A DNA stretch of 64,000 nucleotides from UBA11400 sp964473555 (GTDB lineage: Bacteria; Bacteroidota; Rhodothermia; Balneolales; HLUCCA01), in assembly GCA_964473555.1 (NCBI GenBank), contig CAYYPL010000005.1, positions 62,001-126,000 of the forward strand, read 5' to 3'. Both the position numbers and the translations under genes were made by a program. Within the stretch, counting starts at the first letter, position 1. Every line of letters begins with the position of its first letter. Shown here one piece after another: positions 37,701-44,769 of the stretch. The notes below the pieces were generated by a model. That model did no database searches, had not been told where the DNA came from, and saw nothing but the letters and a program-made list of their open reading frames with translations.

Positions 37701-37975
37701 ACGTATACATCGAAGTTACCGTATCTGTCGGATGCGAATGCGATTTTAGACCCATCCGGACTCCAGACGGGCATATAATCATGTGCTTCGTGGAAAGTCA
37801 GCTGTGTTGCATCGCCACCGCTGGCAGGAACGCGATATAAGTCACCCAGATAGGTGAAAACAATGTGATTTCCATCGGGAGAAATGGATGGATATCGAAT
37901 CCATTGAGCATTGATCTGGGCAACGGCCGCAGAAGACAGCGCAGTCAGGATCAACGTGAGTAAAAGTTTTTTCAT
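34763..37975 (-). CDS. Tricorn-like S41 peptidase
   Basis: A 1070-residue exported protease with a signal peptide (residues 1-19, SSAAVAQ). Two beta-propeller regions of PD40/WD40-like repeats cover about residues 20-330 and 335-680 (SPDGNHIVF, SPDGSKIAFASDRYGN, SPDGKEIAFIA). A charged Lys/Glu/Asp linker (about 565-595) separates parts of the second propeller. Next come a C1 helical domain, a PDZ domain (about 770-850, GIKITEVIQGGPLDKAGM) and the S41 catalytic core with VVDVRFNGGGD and nucleophile Ser in SMYSDGH. Tricorn enzymes trim peptides; secretion here implies periplasmic peptide degradation. Probably a single-gene unit. Confidence 0.93.
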   Translation of the reverse strand: MKKLLLTLILTALSSAAVAQINAQWIRYPSISPDGNHIVFTYLGDLYRVPASGGDATQLTFHEAHDYMPVWSPDGSKIAFASDRYGNFDVYVMDAMGGPATRVTFHSNDESPYTFSADGNSILFGAQRMDTAEHRQFPTASQPELYSVPVSGGRVTQIFTIPAEFVQTSRDGSKLIYHDKKGGENEWRKHHRSDITRDIWMYDADSNTHTMLTNWLGEDRQPVLSQDEQTIYFLSEESGTFNVHKMPVSNPSERTQVTRFGTHPVRFLSQGNGVLAFGYDGDLYTLRDGQEPRKVQVRIRTQDKANTDKFITINGGVQEMAISPDGKEIAFIARGEVFVTSVDGAMTKRITNTPERERFVMFTPDGKGVVYASERDGRWSIFKTEKVRAEEPFFYASTLLKESIVVQNREDNYLPEYSPDGRKLAYIAGRRTLRVLDLATGNTVDLLTPEDLFHMSDGDKYFSWSPDSRWLLHDFSSRLTNSDVLLLAADGSQRINLTESGFEEMRPKWVMGGKQMLWFSNRDGLRSYATSGQTERDVYSMFFTQEGWDTFNLSEDEFKLKKELDKLKEKDKKDDAKKEDSKVIPPLQFDLDGVRDRKARLTIHSSSLSDATLSKDGEKLYYLTSFEGNYNLWETNLRTRDTKQVIRLNTGGGSLVWDKDMENLYLLSRGTISKLNVSAGSSSGIRIAGEMTYDAGKERAEMFEHVYIRTKNIFYEPTFHGIDWDFMAREYRKFLPHLGNSYEFAELLSELLGELNVSHSGARYSSSIENADATASLGIFFDYGYRGNGIKITEVIQGGPLDKAGMNITAGMVIENIDGEIITTDRDIASYLNRKTGNFVLLEVVSADGKNRRQVTVKPVSLGAERALLYQRFIRINEEEVNRLSNGRLGYVHIPGMGDGPYRTVIDAMLGKYYDRESMVVDVRFNGGGDLVADLAMFFTGRKFSTYATAAKDVGGEPTARWTKPTVTLFNESMYSDGHCYAAAYNELKLGTSIGMPVPGTCSYAGWEGLPDGTRWGVVPVSARNYHNKWMENNQTDPDVRVKNMPGVIDSGHDEQLERAVQVAIDNLEE

Positions 37976-38217
37976 GATGTAGAAAAGTTTGATTGATATA
38001 CCTGAAACTGATTATCAGGAAACGTTGAGCAAATAGCAGGAATCTAAGCTAAAAATCGCTTGAAAACAGGTGCTTAGTATTTTTTAACATTGAATAGGCT
38101 CAACATACGTGTGATAAACGTGTACGGATCGGCCAAGATGACTCTATTGCGGAAAGTAGGCAAGGTCTAATTCCAGGTTCTCGGAACTTATTCTCTCCAG
38201 CCTGTCGTTACACCACC

Positions 38218-39003
38218 ATGGAAAATGAAGAATTATATCGGGTAGACGGGTCCACTGCTGTGGTTACGGGCGCAGGATCAGGCATTGGCCGGGCATGTGC
38301 CATCCAACTGGCTGAAGCAGGCGCGATGCGGCTCTTCCTCACCGGACGACGAAAAGAACTCCTGGACGAAACTGCACTCATTATTTCATCTTTAGCTCCT
38401 CAAACGATGGTCGTGGTAGCATCGGGGGATGTAAATGATGCTAAATGGCGAAAAGAACTGGTTTCTGAAATCTTTGTGAATGGTCCGCTCGATATCCTGG
38501 TGAACAACGCAGGTGTGTACCACGCCACCCAGTTCGAAGACACCACCGATGCTGAGCTTACGTCGGTGATACAGACGAATCTGGCGTCCGTATTTTCATT
38601 GACCCGAGATCTGCTACCCTTGCTGGAAAGAAGTACCTATCCGTCGGTGATCAATATCGGGAGCACACTGAGTATTCGTCCCATCGCGCAGGGAGCCAGC
38701 TATAACATGTCCAAAGCAGCTATCGATCACCTGACCCGAAGCTTGGCGCTGGAGTTGGGTCCGCGTAGAATCAGAGTGAACTGTGTGTCGCCTGGAATCG
38801 TGGAAACACCGATGTACCGTGGACGATTCTCATCTGAGAAAGCCTATCGTGATGCCATCGACCAAGCCACATTGTGGCATCCCTTAGGCCGTGTTGGTGC
38901 GCCGGAAGATATTGCAAGATCGGTGTTATTTTTGGCAAGCAGGGCATCATCTTGGATCACCGGAGTGGTGTTACCTGTAGATGGTGGATTACTCACGACC
39001 TGA
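38218..39003 (+). CDS. Short-chain dehydrogenase/reductase
   Basis: A 261-residue classical SDR. Cofactor motif TGAGSGIG (residues 17-24), NNAG, catalytic Ser in INIGSTLS, YxxxK in YNMSK, and the C-terminal VDGG are all present. The pattern fits 3-oxoacyl-ACP reductase-like or sugar-alcohol dehydrogenases. Because it heads a run of four genes that includes a RibD-like reductase and a FolB fusion, a pteridine-linked role is possible; the cofactor motif is the common one, not the arginine variant of FolM. Next gene starts 24 bases after its stop. Confidence 0.9.
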   Translation: MENEELYRVDGSTAVVTGAGSGIGRACAIQLAEAGAMRLFLTGRRKELLDETALIISSLAPQTMVVVASGDVNDAKWRKELVSEIFVNGPLDILVNNAGVYHATQFEDTTDAELTSVIQTNLASVFSLTRDLLPLLERSTYPSVINIGSTLSIRPIAQGASYNMSKAAIDHLTRSLALELGPRRIRVNCVSPGIVETPMYRGRFSSEKAYRDAIDQATLWHPLGRVGAPEDIARSVLFLASRASSWITGVVLPVDGGLLTT

Positions 39004-39027
39004 CCAACCTCAAATTGAGTTCTTATT

Positions 39028-39657
39028 ATGATGATTAATGTGATGGCATCGTCGGTGGATGGATTTGTGGCTGCGTACAGTGGTCAGACAGACGCCGAGC
39101 GCCACGAACGGGGATTTTCGTCCGATGCCGACTGGCAGCGACTCAAGGAACGGTTGAAAGGTGCAGATGCTGTGGTTCTGGGCGCAAAGACGATGTCGAC
39201 GGCCAATGGAGCTGTCGATCAGCCGCGAGAGGATGGTACGTATCCGGTTTGGTTTACGTTTACTAACTCCGGAATTCCAGCTGATAACGCTTTTTGGAGG
39301 CAGTCTCATATTCCGCGGGTCGTTGTGTCGAAAGCTAAGTTGACAATGCACGACGATTTGGTCGAGAATCTGGTGTACGGGGATGAAGACCCGGTAGCGT
39401 TTGTGGTCAGGATCCTGAGGGAGCGGGGTATGGAGCAGGTGTTGTTGTTTGGGGGAGGGACGATGAACAGGATGTTTTATGAGGCGGGTATGGTCGATGA
39501 GCTGCATGTTACGATCTGTCCGTTGTTGGTTGGGAGTGCGGAAGGAGTACCGCTGATTGAGCCTGGATTATCTAAAGTTACCAAGTTGACGCTGAAGTCG
39601 GTTGAGCCGCATGGAGATCTGCTGTTTGTCCGGTATCTTGTGAGTAAAATAGAGTAG
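39028..39657 (+). CDS. Dihydrofolate-reductase-fold protein, RibD C-terminal family
   Basis: A 209-residue protein with the RibD_C/DHFR-like pattern: N-terminal INVMASSVDGFVA, a GADAVVLGAKTM helix, and the NADPH-site motif QVLLFGGGTMNRMFYEAGMVDEL (in parts: LLFGGGTMN, AGMVDELHVT) followed by ICPLLVG. Family members reduce the ribosylamino-pyrimidine in riboflavin synthesis, or other substrates when isolated from ribD. The riboflavin deaminase domain is absent. Position 25 bases before the CYTH gene suggests an operon with it and FolB. Confidence 0.85.
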   Translation: MMINVMASSVDGFVAAYSGQTDAERHERGFSSDADWQRLKERLKGADAVVLGAKTMSTANGAVDQPREDGTYPVWFTFTNSGIPADNAFWRQSHIPRVVVSKAKLTMHDDLVENLVYGDEDPVAFVVRILRERGMEQVLLFGGGTMNRMFYEAGMVDELHVTICPLLVGSAEGVPLIEPGLSKVTKLTLKSVEPHGDLLFVRYLVSKIE

Positions 39658-39681
39658 TTGAACGTACATAGATTGTAGATT

Positions 39682-40242
39682 ATGCCTGAAGCCATGTCAT
39701 CTGAAGCGAAGTTTAAAGAGTTCGAGCACAAGTACCTGCTCGATGGATCAGAGTCGGTGGGATCGATTTTTAAGGCGCTTCGGGGTGTCAGTGGGGGGGA
39801 GGAAAAAGCCCTTGAGGTGACGGATATCTATTTTTATGAAGGAGCTGCACCGAAGTTCGTGTACCGCCATCGCCGGGACCGCGAAATCCAGCAACTTACA
39901 GTTAAATCGTTGGGTACCGACGCCAGAGACCGCACCGAGATCAATCTGCTTCTCTTAAACGAAGAAGATCAGTTTGAGGCGGTTGACCGATTCATGGCAA
40001 CGCTTGGTGATTTCAGGAAACGCATCATTCGAAAATCCATTCAGGTTATTGATTTTCCCGATTGTGAGTGTGTGTACTATGAAGCCACTAACGGTACTAA
40101 AACCGTTCAGTGCTTCGAGTTTGAGGCATTGGGAGCAGAAAACCTAGAGCAGGCGTTACGCATCATTTCAAAATACGAGACATTGGCGGGATTCATACCA
40201 GAGACCCGCTGTCATCAGAGTTTATTTGAACTATTGAGCTGA
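39682..40242 (+). CDS. CYTH-like domain protein
   Basis: A 186-residue protein whose N-terminus EFEHKYLLD carries the ExExK signature of CYTH (class IV adenylyl cyclase/thiamine triphosphatase) proteins. Later Arg/Lys-Glu-rich strands (YRHRRDREIQQLTVK, RTEINLLL) fit the triphosphate-tunnel barrel. Known members hydrolyse inorganic or organic triphosphates with metal ions. Whether this one handles a pterin triphosphate or something unrelated is unknown. It ends 3 bases before the FolB fusion gene, so the two are probably co-transcribed. Confidence 0.75.
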   Translation: MPEAMSSEAKFKEFEHKYLLDGSESVGSIFKALRGVSGGEEKALEVTDIYFYEGAAPKFVYRHRRDREIQQLTVKSLGTDARDRTEINLLLLNEEDQFEAVDRFMATLGDFRKRIIRKSIQVIDFPDCECVYYEATNGTKTVQCFEFEALGAENLEQALRIISKYETLAGFIPETRCHQSLFELLS

Positions 40243-40245
40243 GTT

Positions 40246-40989
40246 ATGAAACAGGACATCATTCGCATCCAGCAAATGCACGTTCAGTGCTACATCGGCA
40301 TCCACCGACACGAGCGTCACGAGCGTCAAACGTTGCTTGTTGATGTGGAAATGTTTCTGGATCCGATTGCTGTATCTGAAAAGATCACATTGTCCAGCTC
40401 GGTCGATTATTCAAAGATTTATGGAGAGCTGAAATTTCTACTCGAGGCATCCCAATTCCGATTACTCGAAACAGCTGCTCAGGCACTGTGTGCTTATTTA
40501 TTGGCACCATCAGTTTCCGATCGCCCACAGGCTACCATCAATGCGGTCAAACTAACGTTGAGCAAACCCAGTGCGTTGAAGTCTGAAGCGGTTCCCAGTC
40601 TCACGGTCTATCGTGAAGCCAGTGATTTCAAGCCCGGGCATGAAGTCAATCATTTTGGCGAGGTCGATATCATTCATGAGAGTAATGATTGCGGAGTATA
40701 TCGGCTTAGGATTCCGGCTGGGGGAGCCATTCCAGCGCACTATCACGACGTGATGTCGGAGGGGGAGATGGCGATGAGCGACGGACTTTTACTTCAAAAC
40801 AAGCCTCTATCTGCCGGATTAGCCCACTATTGGCCTCAAAAGTTCGTGCATGAGTACAACAATCCAACTGAAATTACCCGAACGGTGCTATGCGTTAATC
40901 GTCCCGCGTTTATTCCATCGGATGAGATTTTAAGTCCCGAAGCGCCATTGCATGATCCACCGCCGGGCTCTATGGTCAGGTATTATTGA
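40246..40989 (+). CDS. Dihydroneopterin aldolase (FolB) fused to a cupin-like domain
   Basis: A 247-residue two-part protein. Residues 1-125 match FolB/FolX (IRIQQMHVQCYIGIHRHE, SSVDYSKIYGELKFLLEASQFRLLETAAQALC in part, KLTLSKPSAL with the catalytic-type Lys), which splits dihydroneopterin in folate synthesis or epimerises its triphosphate. Residues about 140-240 resemble a cupin (YRLRIPAGGAIPAHYHDVMSEGEMA in part, with His pair HYH and Glu; AHYWPQKFVHEYNNP). The cupin may bind metal or pterin. FolB is normally about 120 residues and single-domain, so the fusion is notable. Last gene of the apparent four-gene run. Confidence 0.8.
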   Translation: MKQDIIRIQQMHVQCYIGIHRHERHERQTLLVDVEMFLDPIAVSEKITLSSSVDYSKIYGELKFLLEASQFRLLETAAQALCAYLLAPSVSDRPQATINAVKLTLSKPSALKSEAVPSLTVYREASDFKPGHEVNHFGEVDIIHESNDCGVYRLRIPAGGAIPAHYHDVMSEGEMAMSDGLLLQNKPLSAGLAHYWPQKFVHEYNNPTEITRTVLCVNRPAFIPSDEILSPEAPLHDPPPGSMVRYY

Positions 40990-41010
40990 GAAGCGGGGAG
41001 CAGTATTTTA

Positions 41011-41066
41011 GGGAGTGGGAAGTAGGGAGTGGGAAGTAGGAAGTAGGGAGTGGGGAGTGGGGAGTC
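41011..41066. repeat. Heptanucleotide repeat array, 8 units
   Basis: Eight consecutive 7-base units of GGGAGTG, GGAAGTA and GGGAGTC types. A shorter set in reverse orientation (CTACTAC, CTACTTC and similar) lies at about 41153-41185, so the two could pair. Both lie in the spacer before the S9 peptidase start. Confidence 0.85.
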
Positions 41067-41223
41067 GGAATGATTTTCTACTTCACTGAATTTTACAGAT
41101 ATTAAGACAATGTGGTTGGTTATTTCTATCGTATGGGATTATTGTCATAAATCTACTACCCATTTCCTACTTCCAACTACCCAAAGTTTAATTGACTTAA
41201 CCCAAAATCTAAACGTATCTACT

Positions 41224-43257
41224 ATGAATCTATTCCAAAAATCATTGCGGAGTCTGTTACCCTTACTGGTGCTCATAACGCTGGTTGTGTTCCCGGCTTT
41301 CGCCCAGCGCCCAATGACGGCCGATGATATCGCGGCAGTCAAAAACGTTGGATTCACTCAGATCTCGCCCGACGGACAATACGTGGCTTACACCTTGGTG
41401 GTTCCGGCAGATCCAAAGGTTGAGAATCGATCCGCTTCCAGTCACTTGTATGTGTATAATGTGGCATCAGGTCAGAGTACAGCCCTACTCACTTCGGGAG
41501 CTATTGGAAACATCCAGTTCAGACCAGAAAAAGGTACCCTATCATTTATATCACGTCGTGATGGGGATCAAACTACATCACTTTACGAAATGCCTGTAAC
41601 CGGAGGTGATCCTGTAAAACTGTACTCCCATGAAACCAACATTCTGATGTACAGCTGGGCTGCGGACGGGAATCATATTCTGTATACCGCCAATGAGATT
41701 GTTGAAAAACCAAAAACCGGGTTACCGTATGAACCCGAAATCTATGAAGAGTTCATCCCAAATCGGAGGTTGTTCATCACCAATGTGAACATGGAAGACC
41801 ATCCCCCTCATCGCGTAGACTTACCGGGGACCGTTTACCTGGCCGAATTCAGCCCTGACAAAAGTAAGATCGCAGTATCTGTAGCGCCAACACCACACGT
41901 TGACGATCAGTATATGGCGCAGCGTATCCATGTGCTCGATTATAAGACTCGTGAAGTCATTGCAACGATCGACAATGCCGGAAAACTTGGTGAGATTCAC
42001 TGGAGTCCGGATGGTACTCAGCTGGCTCTTCGTGCAGCGAATGATTTGAATGATCCTACAGACGGGCGGTTGATGGTGGTTTCTGCAAGCGGAGGTACAC
42101 CATTAAATATTGCTCCGGCATTCAAAGGGAAATTTGAGCAACTTCGCTGGAGTGATGCCAATACCATTCATTTCATTGCCAGTGAGGGAGTTCATAGCAC
42201 TTTTGGGACTATTCGTCCGGACGGTAGCGCATTCACAAGAGTCATCGAGCCGGGCGGACCGATATTGACCCGATTTACGGTCTCAAAAAACGGACTGATC
42301 GCCTTTACGGCAAATACCCCAACACACCCGGCAGAACTATATCTGTATCGTGAAGTCAGGCGGAACATCAGGGAATTGGTTCGTGCTACCGATTCGAATC
42401 CTGAATTGAAATCCATCCGTATGGCTCGGATTGAAGTGATTCGCTACGCAGCCCGTGACAACGAATATGAAATCGAGGGCATGCTGTATTATCCGTTGAA
42501 CTACACAGAAGGTCAACGTTATCCCCTGATCACCGTGGTTCATGGTGGACCAGAAGCGCATTATAGCAATGGATGGTTAACCGGATACTCGACCGCCGGA
42601 CACCAGGGAGCTGGTGAGGGATACTTCGTATTTTATCCGAACTATCGTGGTAGCACGGGGCGTGGTATCGATTTTGCTTACTCCAGCCAAGCCGATATGG
42701 CAGGCAAGGAGTTTGATGATATCGTAGATGGGGTAGATTACCTGATTGCACGAGGGCTCGTTGACCGTGACAAAGTTGGAGTAACCGGTGGATCGTATGG
42801 TGGATATGCTACTGCATGGATGAGTACCTATTATTCCGATCGTTTTGCTGCTGGAGTCATGTTCGTTGGGATCAGCAACAATGTGTCTAAATGGGGAACC
42901 AGTGACATTCCCGAGGAATTGTACCATGTCCATGCCCGTAAGCGTATTTGGGATGATTGGGAGGGTAAACTGAAATCTTCTCCAATTTATTATGTAGACC
43001 GTGCACAGACTCCATTGTTAATTATGCACGGTAAAGAAGACACCCGTGTGCATCCAGCTCAGTCCATGGAATTGTACCGCCACATTAAAGTTCGTAAGCC
43101 GGATCTGCCACTTCGTTTGGTGTATTATCCAGGTGAAGGTCATGGAAATACCCGAAGCACTTCCCGTTACGACTACAATCTTCGTGCAATGGAATGGTTC
43201 AACAGACATCTCAAAGGGGAAGAAATCCAGCGTCAACGAGATTTGGAAGGCCAGTGA
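41224..43257 (+). CDS. Secreted S9 family prolyl oligopeptidase/acylaminoacyl peptidase
   Basis: About 677 residues from the ATG at 41224, which opens a signal peptide (MNLFQKSLRSLLPLL to VFPAFA). The in-frame ATG at 41110 would run through the inverted heptamer repeats and is rejected. A beta propeller of roughly seven blades (residues about 40-400, ISPDGQYVAY, SPDGTQLALRA) precedes the alpha/beta hydrolase domain: nucleophile Ser in GGSYGGY, later Asp in MHGKEDTRV and His in GEGHGN. It releases amino acids or dipeptides from small peptides in the periplasm. Convergent with the susD gene across a terminator. Confidence 0.93.
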   Translation: MNLFQKSLRSLLPLLVLITLVVFPAFAQRPMTADDIAAVKNVGFTQISPDGQYVAYTLVVPADPKVENRSASSHLYVYNVASGQSTALLTSGAIGNIQFRPEKGTLSFISRRDGDQTTSLYEMPVTGGDPVKLYSHETNILMYSWAADGNHILYTANEIVEKPKTGLPYEPEIYEEFIPNRRLFITNVNMEDHPPHRVDLPGTVYLAEFSPDKSKIAVSVAPTPHVDDQYMAQRIHVLDYKTREVIATIDNAGKLGEIHWSPDGTQLALRAANDLNDPTDGRLMVVSASGGTPLNIAPAFKGKFEQLRWSDANTIHFIASEGVHSTFGTIRPDGSAFTRVIEPGGPILTRFTVSKNGLIAFTANTPTHPAELYLYREVRRNIRELVRATDSNPELKSIRMARIEVIRYAARDNEYEIEGMLYYPLNYTEGQRYPLITVVHGGPEAHYSNGWLTGYSTAGHQGAGEGYFVFYPNYRGSTGRGIDFAYSSQADMAGKEFDDIVDGVDYLIARGLVDRDKVGVTGGSYGGYATAWMSTYYSDRFAAGVMFVGISNNVSKWGTSDIPEELYHVHARKRIWDDWEGKLKSSPIYYVDRAQTPLLIMHGKEDTRVHPAQSMELYRHIKVRKPDLPLRLVYYPGEGHGNTRSTSRYDYNLRAMEWFNRHLKGEEIQRQRDLEGQ

Positions 43258-43287
43258 TCTACCTTCTTTCTGAATACCAAGCGCATA

Positions 43288-43323
43288 AAAAAAGGCCGAC
43301 TCCTAACGGAGCCGGCCTTTTTA
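43288..43323. terminator. Bidirectional intrinsic terminator
   Basis: AAAAGGCCG plus CTCC (43290-43303) pair with GGAG plus CGGCC and T (43308-43322) around loop TAAC, one mismatch; T-rich tract follows. It separates the S9 peptidase and susD-1 genes. Confidence 0.9.
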
Positions 43324-43341
43324 GTTTTAGCGGAACAACGA

Positions 43342-44736
43342 TTAGCTTCCGTAACCTGGATTTTGGGTCAGGTTAGTATTCACTTTCATTTCACGATCGG
43401 GGATCGGGAATACCAGTGCATTATCGTTCCATGGGATGGATTGACGAGTCAATGATTGTGTAGAGCCCTGCAGACGTTTCAGGTCAGTGAGTAGCAAGCC
43501 TTCGAACATCATTTCGTTACGGCGTTCTTTAAGAACATCAGCAAGTGTGACACTTTCCAATGGAGCCAATCCAGCACGTGCTCTGATTGCGTTGATTTCT
43601 GCGACCGGGGCAACACCTCCAACGTTAGAACCTGTGCGGACACTGGCTTCTGCACGAATGAGGTGCATTTCAGCCAGACGGATCAGGGTGATATTTCTGC
43701 GTCGTGGGTCAACGGATGGGTCGCTTGAAGCATACTTCATCGACATACGACCGCGGCCGGTGGTGGTAAACAACGTGGCACGGGCATCGCCAACCTCGTA
43801 GTTGCTCAGATGTGCATCCAGTACCTGAATATCGGCACGTCCATAAGGAGTTGGGGCATAGAATACCGCCATATCGTTACTGAACGTAGTTGCTGTGTTT
43901 TGTACAGCAAAGATGGTTTCAGCACCGTTAACTGAACGGACGTAGTTGTCACGGATATTGCTGAACAGAGCATATCTGCCGGAGGAAATAACGCGATCTG
44001 CTTCTGCCCCTGCTGCTGCGTAGTTACCCATGACCAGGTGGACACGAGCCAGCATGGCGCTTGCAACATAGGTATTAGCGAAGAAACTGTTATTGGCAGG
44101 GAGCCCTGCTTTTGCATCCTGAAGGTCAGCAATGATCTGGGCAAATACTGCCGCTACAGAGCTTCTTTGTACCTGAAGACTCTCATCCACAACACGGGTA
44201 GGAGTGAGAATCAGAGGTACACCTGGATTACTGGATGGATTTCCATCGTTATAGGCTTTTCCGAAAACGGTGACCAGGTTAAAGTAAGCAGCCGCACGAA
44301 GGAACTTCGCTTCTGCTTCAGCTTTGGCCGCACCACTTGCGTCATTACCGAATACTCCCAAAGCATCAAGCACGTTATTTGCGCGGTTGATTACGTTGTA
44401 GGAAGAACTCCAGTAGCCTGTAATAAAGCTGTTAGTAGTTAAGATAGCTTTGTCATTGACTTCACGTGGCTGGATGAAGGTACCGTTGAAGTACACTTCG
44501 TTCACGGGAACCGCGTAGATGTCTGTCAGGTACACGTAGCTACCTGCCCATGTATTCGCTCCTGTAAGAGCTGCATATCCACCCACGATCGCCGTTTGAA
44601 TGTTTGCCGGGGAGGACAATGCCACGACATCGGAGATCGATGCCTGTGGCTCAAGTTCCAAGAGGTCGTCACAACCAGTAGCCATAACGCCTATCAGAAG
44701 AGCCATGAAAATTTTGTTCAATGTTTTCATATTCAT
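43342..44736 (-). CDS. SusD/RagB outer-membrane lipoprotein (pair 1)
   Basis: A 464-residue surface lipoprotein: lipoprotein signal with lipobox ATGC (Cys 22), then the helix-rich TPR-like SusD core. It forms a lid on the TonB-dependent channel encoded directly upstream and captures oligomeric nutrient. Family marks: LLELEPQ near the mature N-terminus, SSYNVINRANNVLDA, FLRAAAYFNLVTVFG, RLAEMHLIRAEASVRTG and the C-terminal PIPDREMKVN. Substrate cannot be deduced. It follows the susC gene by 33 bases on the same strand. Confidence 0.95.
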   Translation of the reverse strand: MNMKTLNKIFMALLIGVMATGCDDLLELEPQASISDVVALSSPANIQTAIVGGYAALTGANTWAGSYVYLTDIYAVPVNEVYFNGTFIQPREVNDKAILTTNSFITGYWSSSYNVINRANNVLDALGVFGNDASGAAKAEAEAKFLRAAAYFNLVTVFGKAYNDGNPSSNPGVPLILTPTRVVDESLQVQRSSVAAVFAQIIADLQDAKAGLPANNSFFANTYVASAMLARVHLVMGNYAAAGAEADRVISSGRYALFSNIRDNYVRSVNGAETIFAVQNTATTFSNDMAVFYAPTPYGRADIQVLDAHLSNYEVGDARATLFTTTGRGRMSMKYASSDPSVDPRRRNITLIRLAEMHLIRAEASVRTGSNVGGVAPVAEINAIRARAGLAPLESVTLADVLKERRNEMMFEGLLLTDLKRLQGSTQSLTRQSIPWNDNALVFPIPDREMKVNTNLTQNPGYGS

Positions 44737-44769
44737 GTGTTAATTCCTTGTTTACGATTGAGCTCTGGT

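Noticed and set aside
38218..39003. SDR gene as dihydromonapterin reductase (folM)
   Set aside because: The cofactor motif is the standard TGxxxGIG, not the arginine-bearing form of FolM.
41110..41223. Longer start for the S9 peptidase
   Set aside because: The extra codons run through inverted heptamer repeats and hide the signal peptide that begins at 41224.
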